Below are positions 27,171 to 36,914 of a stretch of 64,000 bases of DNA, piece after piece. Position 1 is the first letter of the stretch; every line of letters begins with the position of its first letter. Source of the stretch: Streptomyces rishiriensis (GTDB lineage: Bacteria > Actinomycetota > Actinomycetes > Streptomycetales > Streptomycetaceae). Under the pieces are notes generated by a model that worked only from the letters and a program-made list of their open reading frames with translations, was not told where the DNA came from and searched no databases. The position numbers were made by a program, and so were the translations under genes. The stretch lies in NCBI RefSeq assembly GCF_003112535.1, contig NZ_BEWA01000013.1:248001-312000 (forward strand). Reading direction: 5' to 3'.

Positions 27171-27434
27171 ATGACCGAACCGACGATGCCGCCCCCGCCC
27201 CCCGCCACGGCGGACGCCCAGGTGCACGTCTTCTCCCCCAACGCCGGCCTCGTCGACGGCGTCCCGGTCACCGCCCCGCCCTACGGCGACATCCAGGACG
27301 TCGTCCTGTCGATCCTCCAGCAGCGTGCGCAGCAGCTCGGCGCCCCCACCTCGGCGACCATCACCGACAACCGCTACGGCGGCGCGATCCGCCTCCTGAT
27401 CCACCCGGACGGCACGACGGAACAGCTCGGCTGA
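27171..27434 (+). CDS. Small conserved hypothetical protein
   Basis: 87 residues, ATG at 27171, 44 bp after the WhiB-like gene. A Pro-rich start (MTEPTMPPPPPATADA) leads into a compact alpha/beta domain (IQDVVLSILQQRAQQLGAP, ITDNRYGGAIRLLIHPDGTT). The second half looks like a short regulatory or binding domain of type IV-like operons in actinobacteria. No catalytic motif. Last gene of the rightward run. Confidence 0.6.
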   Translation: MTEPTMPPPPPATADAQVHVFSPNAGLVDGVPVTAPPYGDIQDVVLSILQQRAQQLGAPTSATITDNRYGGAIRLLIHPDGTTEQLG

Positions 27435-27435
27435 C

Positions 27436-27449
27436 CCCGGCTCCGGGGG
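27436..27449. terminator. Short GC stem between convergent genes
   Basis: CCCCGG-CT-CCGGGG begins one base after the stop of the 87-residue gene, followed by a second CCGG-rich partial stem to 27467. It lies between convergent genes. The two-base loop is too tight for the full stem, so the larger fold is more likely; moderate evidence only. Confidence 0.35.
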
Positions 27450-27509
27450 CCGGCCGCTCCGGGGGATCCAACCGACGCCCGTGCGTGGAGGCACGCCCCC
27501 TCCAGGCGA

Positions 27510-28118
27510 TCACGCGTCGGGCGCGGCACCCCCAGGGCCCTCGTCGGCCCCGCCGGCCTCGCCGGCCTCGTCGGGCCCGCCCGCCTCGTCGATTCCGGCG
27601 AGCACCGCCCGGGTCCTTCTGATGTTCATGTCGAGAATGCCGCGCTCGAAATTGCGCGGTTCCCGTCGATAGCGTGCCCTGCCCGCTTCGGAGGTGAAAG
27701 CCGATTCCGGGACGGCGTTCTCACCGGACGGAATGAATTTGGCGATCTCCTCGAACGCCGCGAGCGCGTATGCGACGGCATTGCGCAGCTTGTGGTGTTC
27801 GGATTCAGGGGTGTTGAGGAGTTCCACCCCGACGGACTCGGAGATCCGGAAGGCGACGTCGGCGAATTCCCCGGGATCGATGATCTGCGACGGCCGGGAG
27901 CCGCCGAACGCGGGCAGCGGGGGAGGGATCTCGGCGGCCGTCCGGAAGGCGAAGCGCCGGGTCGTGCCGCACTGCCGACAAGCGCCTTCGTACACCGACA
28001 CGATCTCGTCGCCCTGCTGCTCCAGCCGGTGTCGGCGTTCGAAGTCGACGGAACCGCACTCACATGCGTGAAGGTCCATGTACAGGTGGGCTTCGGCCGA
28101 TGAGCGCGCTGTCAACAT
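27510..28118 (-). CDS. Conserved protein with zinc-ribbon N-terminus
   Basis: 202 residues from ATG 28118 (a shorter start at 28079, MDLHACECG, is equally credible as neither has a clear ribosome site). Residues 18-55 contain a CxC...CxxC pattern (CECGSVDFERRH, ACRQCGTTRRFAF) likely to bind zinc. A helical region follows (HHKLRNAVAYALAAFEEIAK), then an acidic Gly/Glu/Ala tail. It converges on the rightward operon and lies apart from the heat-shock operon. Function unknown. Confidence 0.6.
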   Translation of the reverse strand: MLTARSSAEAHLYMDLHACECGSVDFERRHRLEQQGDEIVSVYEGACRQCGTTRRFAFRTAAEIPPPLPAFGGSRPSQIIDPGEFADVAFRISESVGVELLNTPESEHHKLRNAVAYALAAFEEIAKFIPSGENAVPESAFTSEAGRARYRREPRNFERGILDMNIRRTRAVLAGIDEAGGPDEAGEAGGADEGPGGAAPDA

Positions 28119-28178
28119 GTCATGATTCTAAAGGCTGTTCGACTATTTCATAAAGGAAGGCACGGGGGGAGGAATCAT

Positions 28179-28378
28179 ATGGACGGCACATTCGCCGACG
28201 AGCCGGCGCGGACCCGGCAGGCGAGGCTGCTCGCCGCGGCCGAGCGCGAACTGGGCGTCGTGGCGGCCGCCGTCCTGGGGATCGACTGGGCTCGGTCGAC
28301 CGGGCCGAAGCCGAGGATCTGCGCTTCGTCCTGGTGGACGCGCAGGGCGGTACGGCGAACGTCCCGGATCGCACAGAA
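28179..28378 (+). pseudogene. Possible small decayed gene before the terminator
   Basis: An ATG at 28179 has an excellent ribosome site (GGGGGAGGA) and opens a natural-looking sequence (DEPARTRQARLLAAAERELG, VVAAAVLGIDWARS). After about 40 codons that frame turns into Arg/Trp-rich noise, while another frame continues plausibly (AEDLRFVLVDAQGGTANV). This fits a frameshift near 28290. No stop appears before the hairpin at 28379. It may be a real small gene with an indel; the evidence is thin. Confidence 0.3.
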
Positions 28379-28414
28379 GAAGGGCCCGGAGACGAAGACG
28401 TCTCCGGGCCCTTC
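28379..28414. terminator. Strong terminator downstream of hspR
   Basis: Perfect 16-bp inverted repeat GAAGGGCCCGGAGACG with loop AAGA and its full complement. It lies about 140 bp past the hspR stop on the minus strand and would end the heat-shock operon; it is symmetrical enough to act in both directions. Confidence 0.8.
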
Positions 28415-28446
28415 CTGTTCCACTCGGCCCTACGCGGTCGTGCTCG

Positions 28447-28480
28447 GTCCTGCGCGCAGTCCTGCGCGCAGTCCTGCGCG
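28447..28480. repeat. 12-bp tandem repeat past hspR
   Basis: Two exact copies of GTCCTGCGCGCA and ten bases of a third, in the non-coding stretch between the terminator and the hspR stop. Purpose unknown. Confidence 0.7.
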
Positions 28481-28556
28481 GTCATACCCGGGGTACCAGG
28501 TCCCGCCCGGCCCCACCGGAGCCCGCCGGATCCCGTCGGACCCGCTCGGCTTCCGC

Positions 28557-29018
28557 TCAGTCGGCTGTCTGCTGCCGTTTGGGCCGCCAGACCACCAACG
28601 CGCTGGTCTGCTGCACTTCCTGATACGGCACCAGGTCCCGCCGGTAGGAGGCGTGCACCGCTGCTTCCCGTTGCTGCATGGCCGTCGCCGCGCCCTCCAG
28701 CGCCGCCTGGAGCTCGGCCGCCCGGGCCTGCAGGGCGGCCACCTGGTTCTCCAGCTCGATGATCCGCTTGATGCCGGCCAGGTTGATGCCCTCGTCCTGC
28801 GACAACTGCTGGACGGTGCGCAGCAGTTCGATGTCGCGGGCCGAGTAGCGCCGGCCCCGGCCGGCCGTGCGGTCGGGGGAGACGAGGCCCAGACGGTCGT
28901 ACTGGCGCAGCGTCTGCGGATGCAGGCCGGAGAGCTGGGCCGCCACCGAGATGACGTAGACCGGTGTCTCCTCGGTCAGTTCATACGGGTTACGCCGACG
29001 GCCGTCCATCACTCTCAT
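28557..29018 (-). CDS. hspR: HspR, MerR-family repressor of the dnaK operon
   Basis: 153 residues. MerR-type winged helix near the N-terminus (YVISVAAQLSGLHPQTLRQY, DRLGLVSPDRTAGRGRRYS), followed by a coiled-coil helix (GINLAGIKRIIELENQVAAL) and a short variable tail. HspR binds HAIR inverted repeats with DnaK as co-repressor and shuts off the operon until unfolded protein draws DnaK away. The ATG at 29018 overlaps the dnaJ stop (ATGA), so the two are translationally coupled; ATG 29009 (MDGRRRNPYEL) is an alternative start. Two HAIR-type sites lie before dnaK at 32787-32859, consistent with autoregulation. Confidence 0.95.
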   Translation of the reverse strand: MRVMDGRRRNPYELTEETPVYVISVAAQLSGLHPQTLRQYDRLGLVSPDRTAGRGRRYSARDIELLRTVQQLSQDEGINLAGIKRIIELENQVAALQARAAELQAALEGAATAMQQREAAVHASYRRDLVPYQEVQQTSALVVWRPKRQQTAD

Positions 29019-30190
29019 GCTCCCTTCGCGGCCTCGAACAGCTCCGCCCGCGGATCCTCGTCCGCGGTCGCCTCGCGATACGCCTCCAGCGCGTCACGAG
29101 CCTTCCCCGACAGGTCCTTCGGAACACTCACCTCGACGGTGACCAGAAGGTCGCCGCGCGTGCCGTCCTTGCGGACCGCGCCCTTGCCCCGCGCCCGCAT
29201 CGTACGGCCGTTGGGGGTGCCGGGCGGCAGCTTCAGCGTCAACGACGGTCCGCCGAGCGTCGGAACCTTGATCTCGCCGCCGAGGGCCGCCTCGGTGAAC
29301 GTCACCGGCACGGTCACCGTCAGGTTGTCGTCCTTGCGGCCGAAGACCGGGTGGGCGCCCACGTGGACCACGACGTAGAGGTCGCCCGAGGGGCCGCCGC
29401 GCTCGCCGGGCGCGCCCTTGCCGCGCAGCCGGATGCGCTGGCCGTCCGTGACCCCGGCCGGGATGCGGACCTGCATGGTGCGGGACGACTTGGCGCGCCC
29501 GCTGCCCTTGCAGTCCGGACAGGGGTGCTCGGCGATCAGGCCGCGGCCCTTGCAGTCCGGGCAGGGGTCCGTCAGCGAGAAGCCGCCGCCCGAGCCCCGT
29601 GCGACCTGGCCGGTGCCGACGCAGGTCGGGCACACGCGTGGGGTGCCGTTCTTGTCGCCGGTGCCCGAGCACGCCTTGCACGGGGACTGCGAGGACATCC
29701 GCAGCGGGACCGTGGCGCCCTCGATCGCCTCCGTGAAGGTCAGCGTGACCTCGGTGTCGATGTCCTGGCCGCGGCGCGGCTGGGTGCGGGTGGTGCCGGT
29801 GCCGCCGCGGTTGAACAGGCCGCCGAAGACGTCCCCGATGCCGCCGCCGAAGCCGCCGGAGGCGCCGCCGCCCTGGGCGCCGCCTCCGAAGAGGTCACCC
29901 AGGTCGAAGTTGAAGGAGCCGCCGGCGCCCGGGCCCGGGCGGAAGCCGCCGTTGCCGAAGAGGGCGCGTGCCTCGTCGTACTCCTTGCGCTTCTTGGGGT
30001 CGCCGAGGACGTCGTTCGCCTCGGAGATCTCCTTGAAGCGCTCCTCCGCCTTGGCGTTGCCCTTGTTGGCGTCCGGGTGGTACTCGCGAGCGAGCTTCCG
30101 GTAAGCCTTCTTGATCTCGGCCTCGGTGGCGTCCTTGGGGACGCCGAGGACCTTGTAGAAGTCCTTCTCGATGAAGTCCTTGGTGCTCAT
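29015..30190 (-). CDS. dnaJ: Chaperone DnaJ
   Basis: 391 residues. J domain with the HPD triad (LAREYHPDANKG, about residue 40), a Gly/Phe-rich linker, four zinc motifs (CKACSGTG, CPTCVGTG, CPDCKGRG, CPDCKGSG, about 150-220) and the C-terminal substrate-binding domain. It stimulates DnaK ATPase and hands over unfolded clients. Full length for the class. It lies between grpE (57 bp gap) and hspR (4-bp overlap), the classic Streptomyces order. Confidence 0.97.
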   Translation of the reverse strand: MSTKDFIEKDFYKVLGVPKDATEAEIKKAYRKLAREYHPDANKGNAKAEERFKEISEANDVLGDPKKRKEYDEARALFGNGGFRPGPGAGGSFNFDLGDLFGGGAQGGGASGGFGGGIGDVFGGLFNRGGTGTTRTQPRRGQDIDTEVTLTFTEAIEGATVPLRMSSQSPCKACSGTGDKNGTPRVCPTCVGTGQVARGSGGGFSLTDPCPDCKGRGLIAEHPCPDCKGSGRAKSSRTMQVRIPAGVTDGQRIRLRGKGAPGERGGPSGDLYVVVHVGAHPVFGRKDDNLTVTVPVTFTEAALGGEIKVPTLGGPSLTLKLPPGTPNGRTMRARGKGAVRKDGTRGDLLVTVEVSVPKDLSGKARDALEAYREATADEDPRAELFEAAKGA

Positions 30191-30247
30191 CCTCGACGTC
30201 CCTCCTCTCGCGTCGTCATGACGACCGGTGCCTCGGCCGTCTCAAGC

Positions 30248-30915
30248 TCAGCCCTCGTCCGGGCCACCGCTCTCCTTGTCGTCCGCCGCCTCCGCGGAGT
30301 CGGCGCCCGCTTCCGCGTCGGTCTTCGCCGGCTGCGCGCCGGGCTGGGGTTCGGCCACGGCCACCCGCGCGGGGCGGATGGTGCGTTCGCCGATCCGGTA
30401 CCCCGGCTGCAGAATCGCCACGCACGTCGTCTCGGTGACGTCGGGTGCGTAACTGTGCATCAGGGCCTCGTGGATCGTCGGGTCGAAGGGCTCGCCCTCC
30501 TTGCCGAACTGCTGAAGGCCCATCTTTGCCGCGACGGTCTCCAGCGACTCGGCGACGGACTTGAAGCCGCCGACGAGTTCGCCGTGCTCCCGCGCGCGGC
30601 CGATGTCGTCGAGCACCGGAAGGAGTTCGGTCAGGAGGTTCGCCACGGCGATCTCCTTGACCGCGATCCGGTCGCGCTCGACCCGGCGGCGGTAGTTCTG
30701 GAACTCGGCCTGGAGGCGCTGGAGGTCCGCCGTGCGCTCGTCGAGCGCCTTGCGGGCCTGGTCCAGCTGGGCCACCAGACCGGCCGTCTGGTTCGCGTCC
30801 CCTGCCGGGGCCGCCCCGTCCGCCGAAGCGGAGGGGGCGGTCTTCGGCTCGGCGTCTTCAGGGGTGGCGCCGGAGGGGACGTCGGGCTTCTCTTCGAAGC
30901 CCGGGGTCTCCTCCG

Positions 30916-30919
<4 letters not shown>
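30248..30919 (-). CDS. grpE: Nucleotide exchange factor GrpE
   Basis: 223 residues. A disordered acidic N-terminus, a long coiled-coil helix (LDERTADLQRLQAEFQNYRR, RVERDRIAVKEIAVANLLTE) and a C-terminal beta domain (EPFDPTIHEALMHSYAPDVT, GYRIGERTIRPARVAVAEPQ) mark GrpE. It releases ADP from DnaK. The unusually long acidic ends are common in Streptomyces. The ATG overlaps the dnaK stop by 4 bp, giving coupling. Confidence 0.95.
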
Positions 30920-32766
<1,847 letters not shown>

Positions 32767-32786
32767 GGTGATTCTCCTCCAGCTGA

Positions 32787-32859
32787 CTTGAGTGGAACGG
32801 ACTCAAGTGTGCACGACACCGACCCCTGGGTCAACAGACCTGAGTCGGGCCCACTCAAC
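32787..32859 (-). promoter_or_regulatory. dnaK promoter with two HAIR operators
   Basis: HAIR1 is perfect: CTTGAGT-N7-ACTCAAG (32787-32807). HAIR2 differs at one base per arm: CCTGAGT-N7-ACTCAAC (32839-32859). On the minus strand TTGACC (32834-32829), 17 bp and CACACT (32811-32806) make a plausible promoter, with HAIR1 over the -10 and start and HAIR2 just upstream of the -35. Binding of HspR would block RNA polymerase. Confidence 0.9.
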
Positions 32860-32861
32860 TC

Positions 32862-34127
32862 TTATCCGTTCCTTACACGCAAGGAGGCGTTGACCTGCGG
32901 CGATACGGATCGCCCGACTCGTCGCACCTCGGAATCCGGGGACGACCGCGCGGCCTCGGGTTGACGCCGGGGCCCATACACGGGCGCGGGACGCGCCATC
33001 GTCCGCGGCCCGGACCGGCCGCCGGCCCGCTCCTCCTGAAGCGCGCCCCGCGCGCGAGGAGCGCGAGGAACCCGCGACGCCCGGACGGCACGACGACCCC
33101 CGCGCGCGTCCCGACCGCCGCCGCCCTGACGCACCGCACGTCCCGTACGCGCGCGGGCGGGCCCGTACACCGAGACCCGCAGCAGCCCGAGCACGACGAC
33201 GAGTACCCCGCCGGCCACCCACAGCACCGCCCGCGCCTGCAGCCATCCGGTGTGCGCCAGGACCCCGACGAGCACCGCGCAGAAGGCCGCGACGCCGAGC
33301 AGGACGGCCACCCCCTGCGGGGTGAGCCCGAGCCTGCGCAGCCGGTGGGCGAGATGGTCGGGCGCACCGCGCAACAGGGGCCGCCGGGCCAGCCGCCGCG
33401 ACACGAGCACCAGGAGGACGTCGGCCCCGGCGACCGCGGTGAGCGCGAAGAGCACGGCCGTGCCGACGACAGGGTCCTGTCCCGCGCGGGCGATCACGGC
33501 GGTCGCGGCGAGCAGGAAGCCCGAGAAGAGCGAGCCGCACGCGCCGAGAGCCACGCGCGCGGGAGGCCAGTTGTGCATCAGGAAGCCGGTCAGCGCGGCG
33601 GCGAACACGCTGAGCACCACCACCAGTCCGTCCATGACCTCCACGGCGGCGCAGGCGGCCACGCCGAAGGCCGTGACGACCCCGACGGTCCCGGCCACCC
33701 CGTCGGCGTGGTCGAGCGCCCGGAAGGCGAGCGCGACGAAGGTGATCCAGCCGACGGCCGCCGCCCCGGGGAGCGTCCCGGTGTCGCCGTAGGGGACGAC
33801 GAAGGCGGCCGCGACCGCGGTCCCGACGACCAGGAAGCGGACGTTGAGCCGCCACACGTCGGCGATCAGGCCGAGCGCGGCGACCGCGCCCCCGGCGGCG
33901 AGCAGCGCCTTGATCCCGTCCCCGAGCGGGGCGATGCCCGTCCGGTCGCCGGCGATCGCGACGAGACAGGTGGCGAGCACGACGGCGGCGCCCCCGAACA
34001 GCGGCACGCGCCGCTGACGCTGCCGCCGGTCGAGCAGTCCGAGGCGCAGAGCGGGCACGCGCAGCAGCGCGGCGAGGACGGCGGAGAGGAACAGGGCGGT
34101 GGCGGCGGCGGCGATCCCGTAGAGCAC
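32862..34127 (-). CDS. WecA/MraY-like polyprenyl-phosphate sugar-1-phosphate transferase
   Basis: 421 residues from GTG at 34127. About ten membrane helices occupy residues 1-320. Family motifs: GLLDRRQRQRRVPLFGGAAV near the start (D-x-x-x-R-K-x-H-x-x-P-x-x-GG equivalent), ALDHADGVAGTVGVV in place of NxxDGxDGL, and RGAPDHLAHRLRRLGLTP at the HHxxH position. This family moves a sugar-1-phosphate from a nucleotide sugar onto a lipid carrier at the membrane. The active-site motifs deviate (HADGVAG; only two His), so activity is uncertain. A basic Arg/Gly-rich tail of ~95 residues follows. It ends 2 bp before HAIR2 of dnaK, so read-through into dnaK is possible. Confidence 0.7.
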   Translation of the reverse strand: MLYGIAAAATALFLSAVLAALLRVPALRLGLLDRRQRQRRVPLFGGAAVVLATCLVAIAGDRTGIAPLGDGIKALLAAGGAVAALGLIADVWRLNVRFLVVGTAVAAAFVVPYGDTGTLPGAAAVGWITFVALAFRALDHADGVAGTVGVVTAFGVAACAAVEVMDGLVVVLSVFAAALTGFLMHNWPPARVALGACGSLFSGFLLAATAVIARAGQDPVVGTAVLFALTAVAGADVLLVLVSRRLARRPLLRGAPDHLAHRLRRLGLTPQGVAVLLGVAAFCAVLVGVLAHTGWLQARAVLWVAGGVLVVVLGLLRVSVYGPARARTGRAVRQGGGGRDARGGRRAVRASRVPRAPRARGALQEERAGGRSGPRTMARPAPVYGPRRQPEAARSSPDSEVRRVGRSVSPQVNASLRVRNG

Positions 34128-34148
34128 GGATATAAATTAGTCATAAAT

Positions 34149-34163
34149 GTACCAATTTGGTAC
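34149..34163. promoter_or_regulatory. Perfect palindrome in an AT-rich promoter region
   Basis: GTACCAATTTGGTAC: 7-bp arms around one base, inside an AT-rich stretch (34130-34170) that stands out against the GC-rich background. It lies 21 bp before the GTG of the WecA-like gene, whose minus-strand upstream reads TAATTTATATCC-GTG, so the mRNA may be leaderless. A good repressor-operator candidate. Confidence 0.55.
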
Positions 34164-34334
34164 GAATAACACGGCCGGGTTGTGGCCGGATCCTGAGGCA
34201 ACCCTCAGCGACTCAGATCACTCCGCCTCCCGCTACAGTGCGACGCAGAAGACGGGGTAGTCTCAGACGGACTGCATAAGTTACCGCTTAGTAATCACTG
34301 ACGAAGTCCCCTCGCAGGCCCGAGGAGCCCCCAA

Positions 34335-36626
34335 ATGCAACTCGCCGCGATCATCGTGTCGCTGGTTCTGATCGTGGTCGGCGTGGCCCTTTTCGCCCGC
34401 GCCGTCCTGCAGATCTACACCTTCATGCGGCTCGGTCAGAACGTGCCCGCGGGCACGCGCACCGACGAGCCCGTCCAGCGCACCGTCACCGTGGCCAAGG
34501 AGTTCCTCGGCCACACCCGGATGAACCGCTGGGGCATCGTCGGTGTCGCGCACTGGTTCGTCGCGGTGGGCTTCTTCTCGCTGCTGCTGACGATCGTCAA
34601 CGCCGTCGGCCAGCTGTTCCAGGCCGACTGGCTGCTGCCGGTCATCGGCGAGTGGGCCCCGTACAACGTCTTCGTCGAGTTCATCGGCACGATGACGGTG
34701 CTCGGCATCCTGGTGCTGATCGTGATCCGCCAGCTGAGCCGACCGGACCGGCCGGGCCGCAAGTCCCGCTTCGCCGGCTCCAACTTCGGCCAGGCGTACT
34801 TCGTCGAAGCCGTCATCCTCATCGTCGGCGTCTGCATCTTCATGCTGCACGCCCTCGAAGGCGCCCAGCACCACGTGGACGGCTACGAGGCGTCCTTCTT
34901 CATCTCGTACCCGGTGGTGTCGGCGCTCGAGCACCTGGACGTCTCCACGCTCCAGAACCTCACCTACTTCTTCGCCGGCCTCAAGATCGCGACCTCGTTC
35001 ATCTGGATGATCACGGTCGCGCTCAAGACCGACATGGGCGTCGCCTGGCACCGCTTCCTGGCGTTCCCGAACATCTGGTTCAAGCGCAACGCGGACGGCG
35101 CCACCTCGCTCGGCGCGCTCCTGCCGATGACCTCCGGCGGCCAGCCGATCGACTTCGCCGACCCCGGCGACGACGACGTCTTCGGCGTCTCCCAGGTCGA
35201 GCAGTTCTCCTGGAAGGGCCTGCTGGACTTCTCCACCTGCACCGAGTGCGGCCGCTGCCAGTCGCAGTGCCCCGCCTGGAACACCGGCAAGCCGCTCTCC
35301 CCCAAGCTCCTCATCATGTCCCTGCGGGACCACGCCCACGCCAAGGCCCCCTACCTGCTGGCCGGCGGCGGCAAGACGATGGAGGGCGAGGAGAAGGCGA
35401 GCGAGGAGCAGCTCAAGGACGTCCCCGCGGCCGCCCTCGCGGAGGCCGAGCGCCCGCTCATCGGCACCGCCGAGGAGAACGGCGTCATCGACCCCGACGT
35501 CCTGTGGTCCTGCACCACCTGCGGCGCCTGCGTCGAGCAGTGCCCCGTGGACATCGAGCACGTCGACCACATCGTCGACATGCGCCGCTACCAGGTGATG
35601 ATCGAGTCCGCGTTCCCGTCCGAGGCGGGCACGATGCTCAAGAACCTGGAGAAGAAGGGCAACCCCTGGGGCCTGGCCAAGAAGCAGCGCCTGGAGTGGC
35701 TGAAGGAAGTCGACTTCGAGGTGCCGGTCGTCGGCCAGGACATCGAGGACCTGACCGAGGTCGAGTACCTGTACTGGGTCGGCTGCGCGGGCGCCCTGGA
35801 GGACCGCGCCAAGAAGACCACCAAGGCCTTCGCCGAGCTGCTGCACATCGCGGGCGTCAAGTTCGCGATCATGGGCGGCGACGAGAAGTGCACCGGTGAC
35901 TCCGCCCGCCGCCTCGGCAACGAGCCCCTGTTCCAGGAGCTCGGCATGGAGAACGTCATGGCGCTGAACATGGCGTTCGGCGAGGAGCTGGACGACGACG
36001 GCAAGGTCGTGCCGGAGTCCGCCAAGCCGAAGTCGGCGAAGAAGATCGTCGCCACCTGCCCGCACTGCCTCAACACCATCGGCAACGAGTACCCGCAGCT
36101 CGGCGGCGACTACGAGGTCATCCACCACACCCAGCTGCTCCAGCACCTGGTGGACGAGGGCAGGCTGATCCCGGTCACCCCGGTCGAGGGCATCATCACC
36201 TACCACGACCCCTGCTACCTGGGCCGGCACAACAAGATCTACACCCCGCCACGCGACATCATCGCGAGCGTCCCCGGTCTGCGGAACGAGGAGATGCACC
36301 GCCACAAGGAGCGCGGCTTCTGCTGCGGCGCCGGCGGCGCGCGGATGTGGATGGAGGAGCGGATCGGCAAGCGCATCAACAACGAGCGCGTCGACGAAGC
36401 CCTCTCCGTCAACCCCGACATCGTCTCGACGGCCTGCCCGTTCTGCCTCGTCATGCTGACCGACTCGGTCAACGGCAAGAAGAACGAAGGCAAGGCCAAG
36501 GAGTCCATCCAGGTCGTGGACGTCTCCCAGCTCCTGCTGGAGTCGGTCAAGACCCCGGTCGACGACGAGCCCCCCGCTGGCGAGGCGCAGACCGAGAGCG
36601 AGCCGGAGCCGCAGCCGGTGAAGTAA
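34335..36626 (+). CDS. Membrane-bound Fe-S oxidoreductase (HdrD-like, with CCG domains)
   Basis: 763 residues. The N-terminal ~250 residues contain about five membrane helices, like a NarI/cytochrome-b-type anchor. Two 4Fe-4S motifs follow (CTECGRCQSQCPAWN, about 303; CTTCGACVEQCPVDIEH, about 397), then two CCG-type cysteine-rich domains (TCPHCLNTIGNEYPQLG, YHDPCYLGRHNKIY, GFCCGAGGARMWMEER, ACPFCLVMLTD). It resembles heterodisulfide reductase subunit D fused to its membrane partner and is common in actinobacteria, probably passing electrons to or from menaquinone; the redox partner is unknown. A TTAC-CGCTTA-GTAA palindrome at 34281-34294 lies about 40 bp before the ATG and could be an operator. 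Confidence 0.9.
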   Translation: MQLAAIIVSLVLIVVGVALFARAVLQIYTFMRLGQNVPAGTRTDEPVQRTVTVAKEFLGHTRMNRWGIVGVAHWFVAVGFFSLLLTIVNAVGQLFQADWLLPVIGEWAPYNVFVEFIGTMTVLGILVLIVIRQLSRPDRPGRKSRFAGSNFGQAYFVEAVILIVGVCIFMLHALEGAQHHVDGYEASFFISYPVVSALEHLDVSTLQNLTYFFAGLKIATSFIWMITVALKTDMGVAWHRFLAFPNIWFKRNADGATSLGALLPMTSGGQPIDFADPGDDDVFGVSQVEQFSWKGLLDFSTCTECGRCQSQCPAWNTGKPLSPKLLIMSLRDHAHAKAPYLLAGGGKTMEGEEKASEEQLKDVPAAALAEAERPLIGTAEENGVIDPDVLWSCTTCGACVEQCPVDIEHVDHIVDMRRYQVMIESAFPSEAGTMLKNLEKKGNPWGLAKKQRLEWLKEVDFEVPVVGQDIEDLTEVEYLYWVGCAGALEDRAKKTTKAFAELLHIAGVKFAIMGGDEKCTGDSARRLGNEPLFQELGMENVMALNMAFGEELDDDGKVVPESAKPKSAKKIVATCPHCLNTIGNEYPQLGGDYEVIHHTQLLQHLVDEGRLIPVTPVEGIITYHDPCYLGRHNKIYTPPRDIIASVPGLRNEEMHRHKERGFCCGAGGARMWMEERIGKRINNERVDEALSVNPDIVSTACPFCLVMLTDSVNGKKNEGKAKESIQVVDVSQLLLESVKTPVDDEPPAGEAQTESEPEPQPVK

Positions 36627-36641
36627 CCCGAACGGCCGTAC

Positions 36642-36678
36642 CGTCGCCCCCGTGTCCCAGCCGGACGCGGGGGCGACG
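36642..36678 (+). terminator. Terminator after the Fe-S oxidoreductase
   Basis: Perfect 11-bp stem, CGTCGCCCCCG (36642-36652) with CGGGGGCGACG (36668-36678), 15-nt loop, 16 bp past the stop codon. No T tract. Confidence 0.7.
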
Positions 36679-36914
36679 CCGTTCTCCGGCCGCCCCCGCC
36701 CCTCCCCCGCGTCGCCCGTGCCTCGCCCGCGCCTCGCCTCTATGGCACTCCCCTGGGACACATGACCAGGGCAACGCCCCTAGGACACGCCCCTGAACAA
36801 CCACCGATTCCAGCACTGTTGCTCCCCTTAGGGGATGTCACAGCTCGGCAGCAAAGCCGTGCGCGAACGGCGGCCCCGGCACGCCATTCGGCAGGACCAG
36901 GTACGTTCGAAGGC

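Noticed and set aside
34281..36761. An 826-codon open frame opposite the Fe-S oxidoreductase
   Set aside because: Shadow of a gene with intact Fe-S and CCG motifs; Asp/Val/Leu-rich with no domain.
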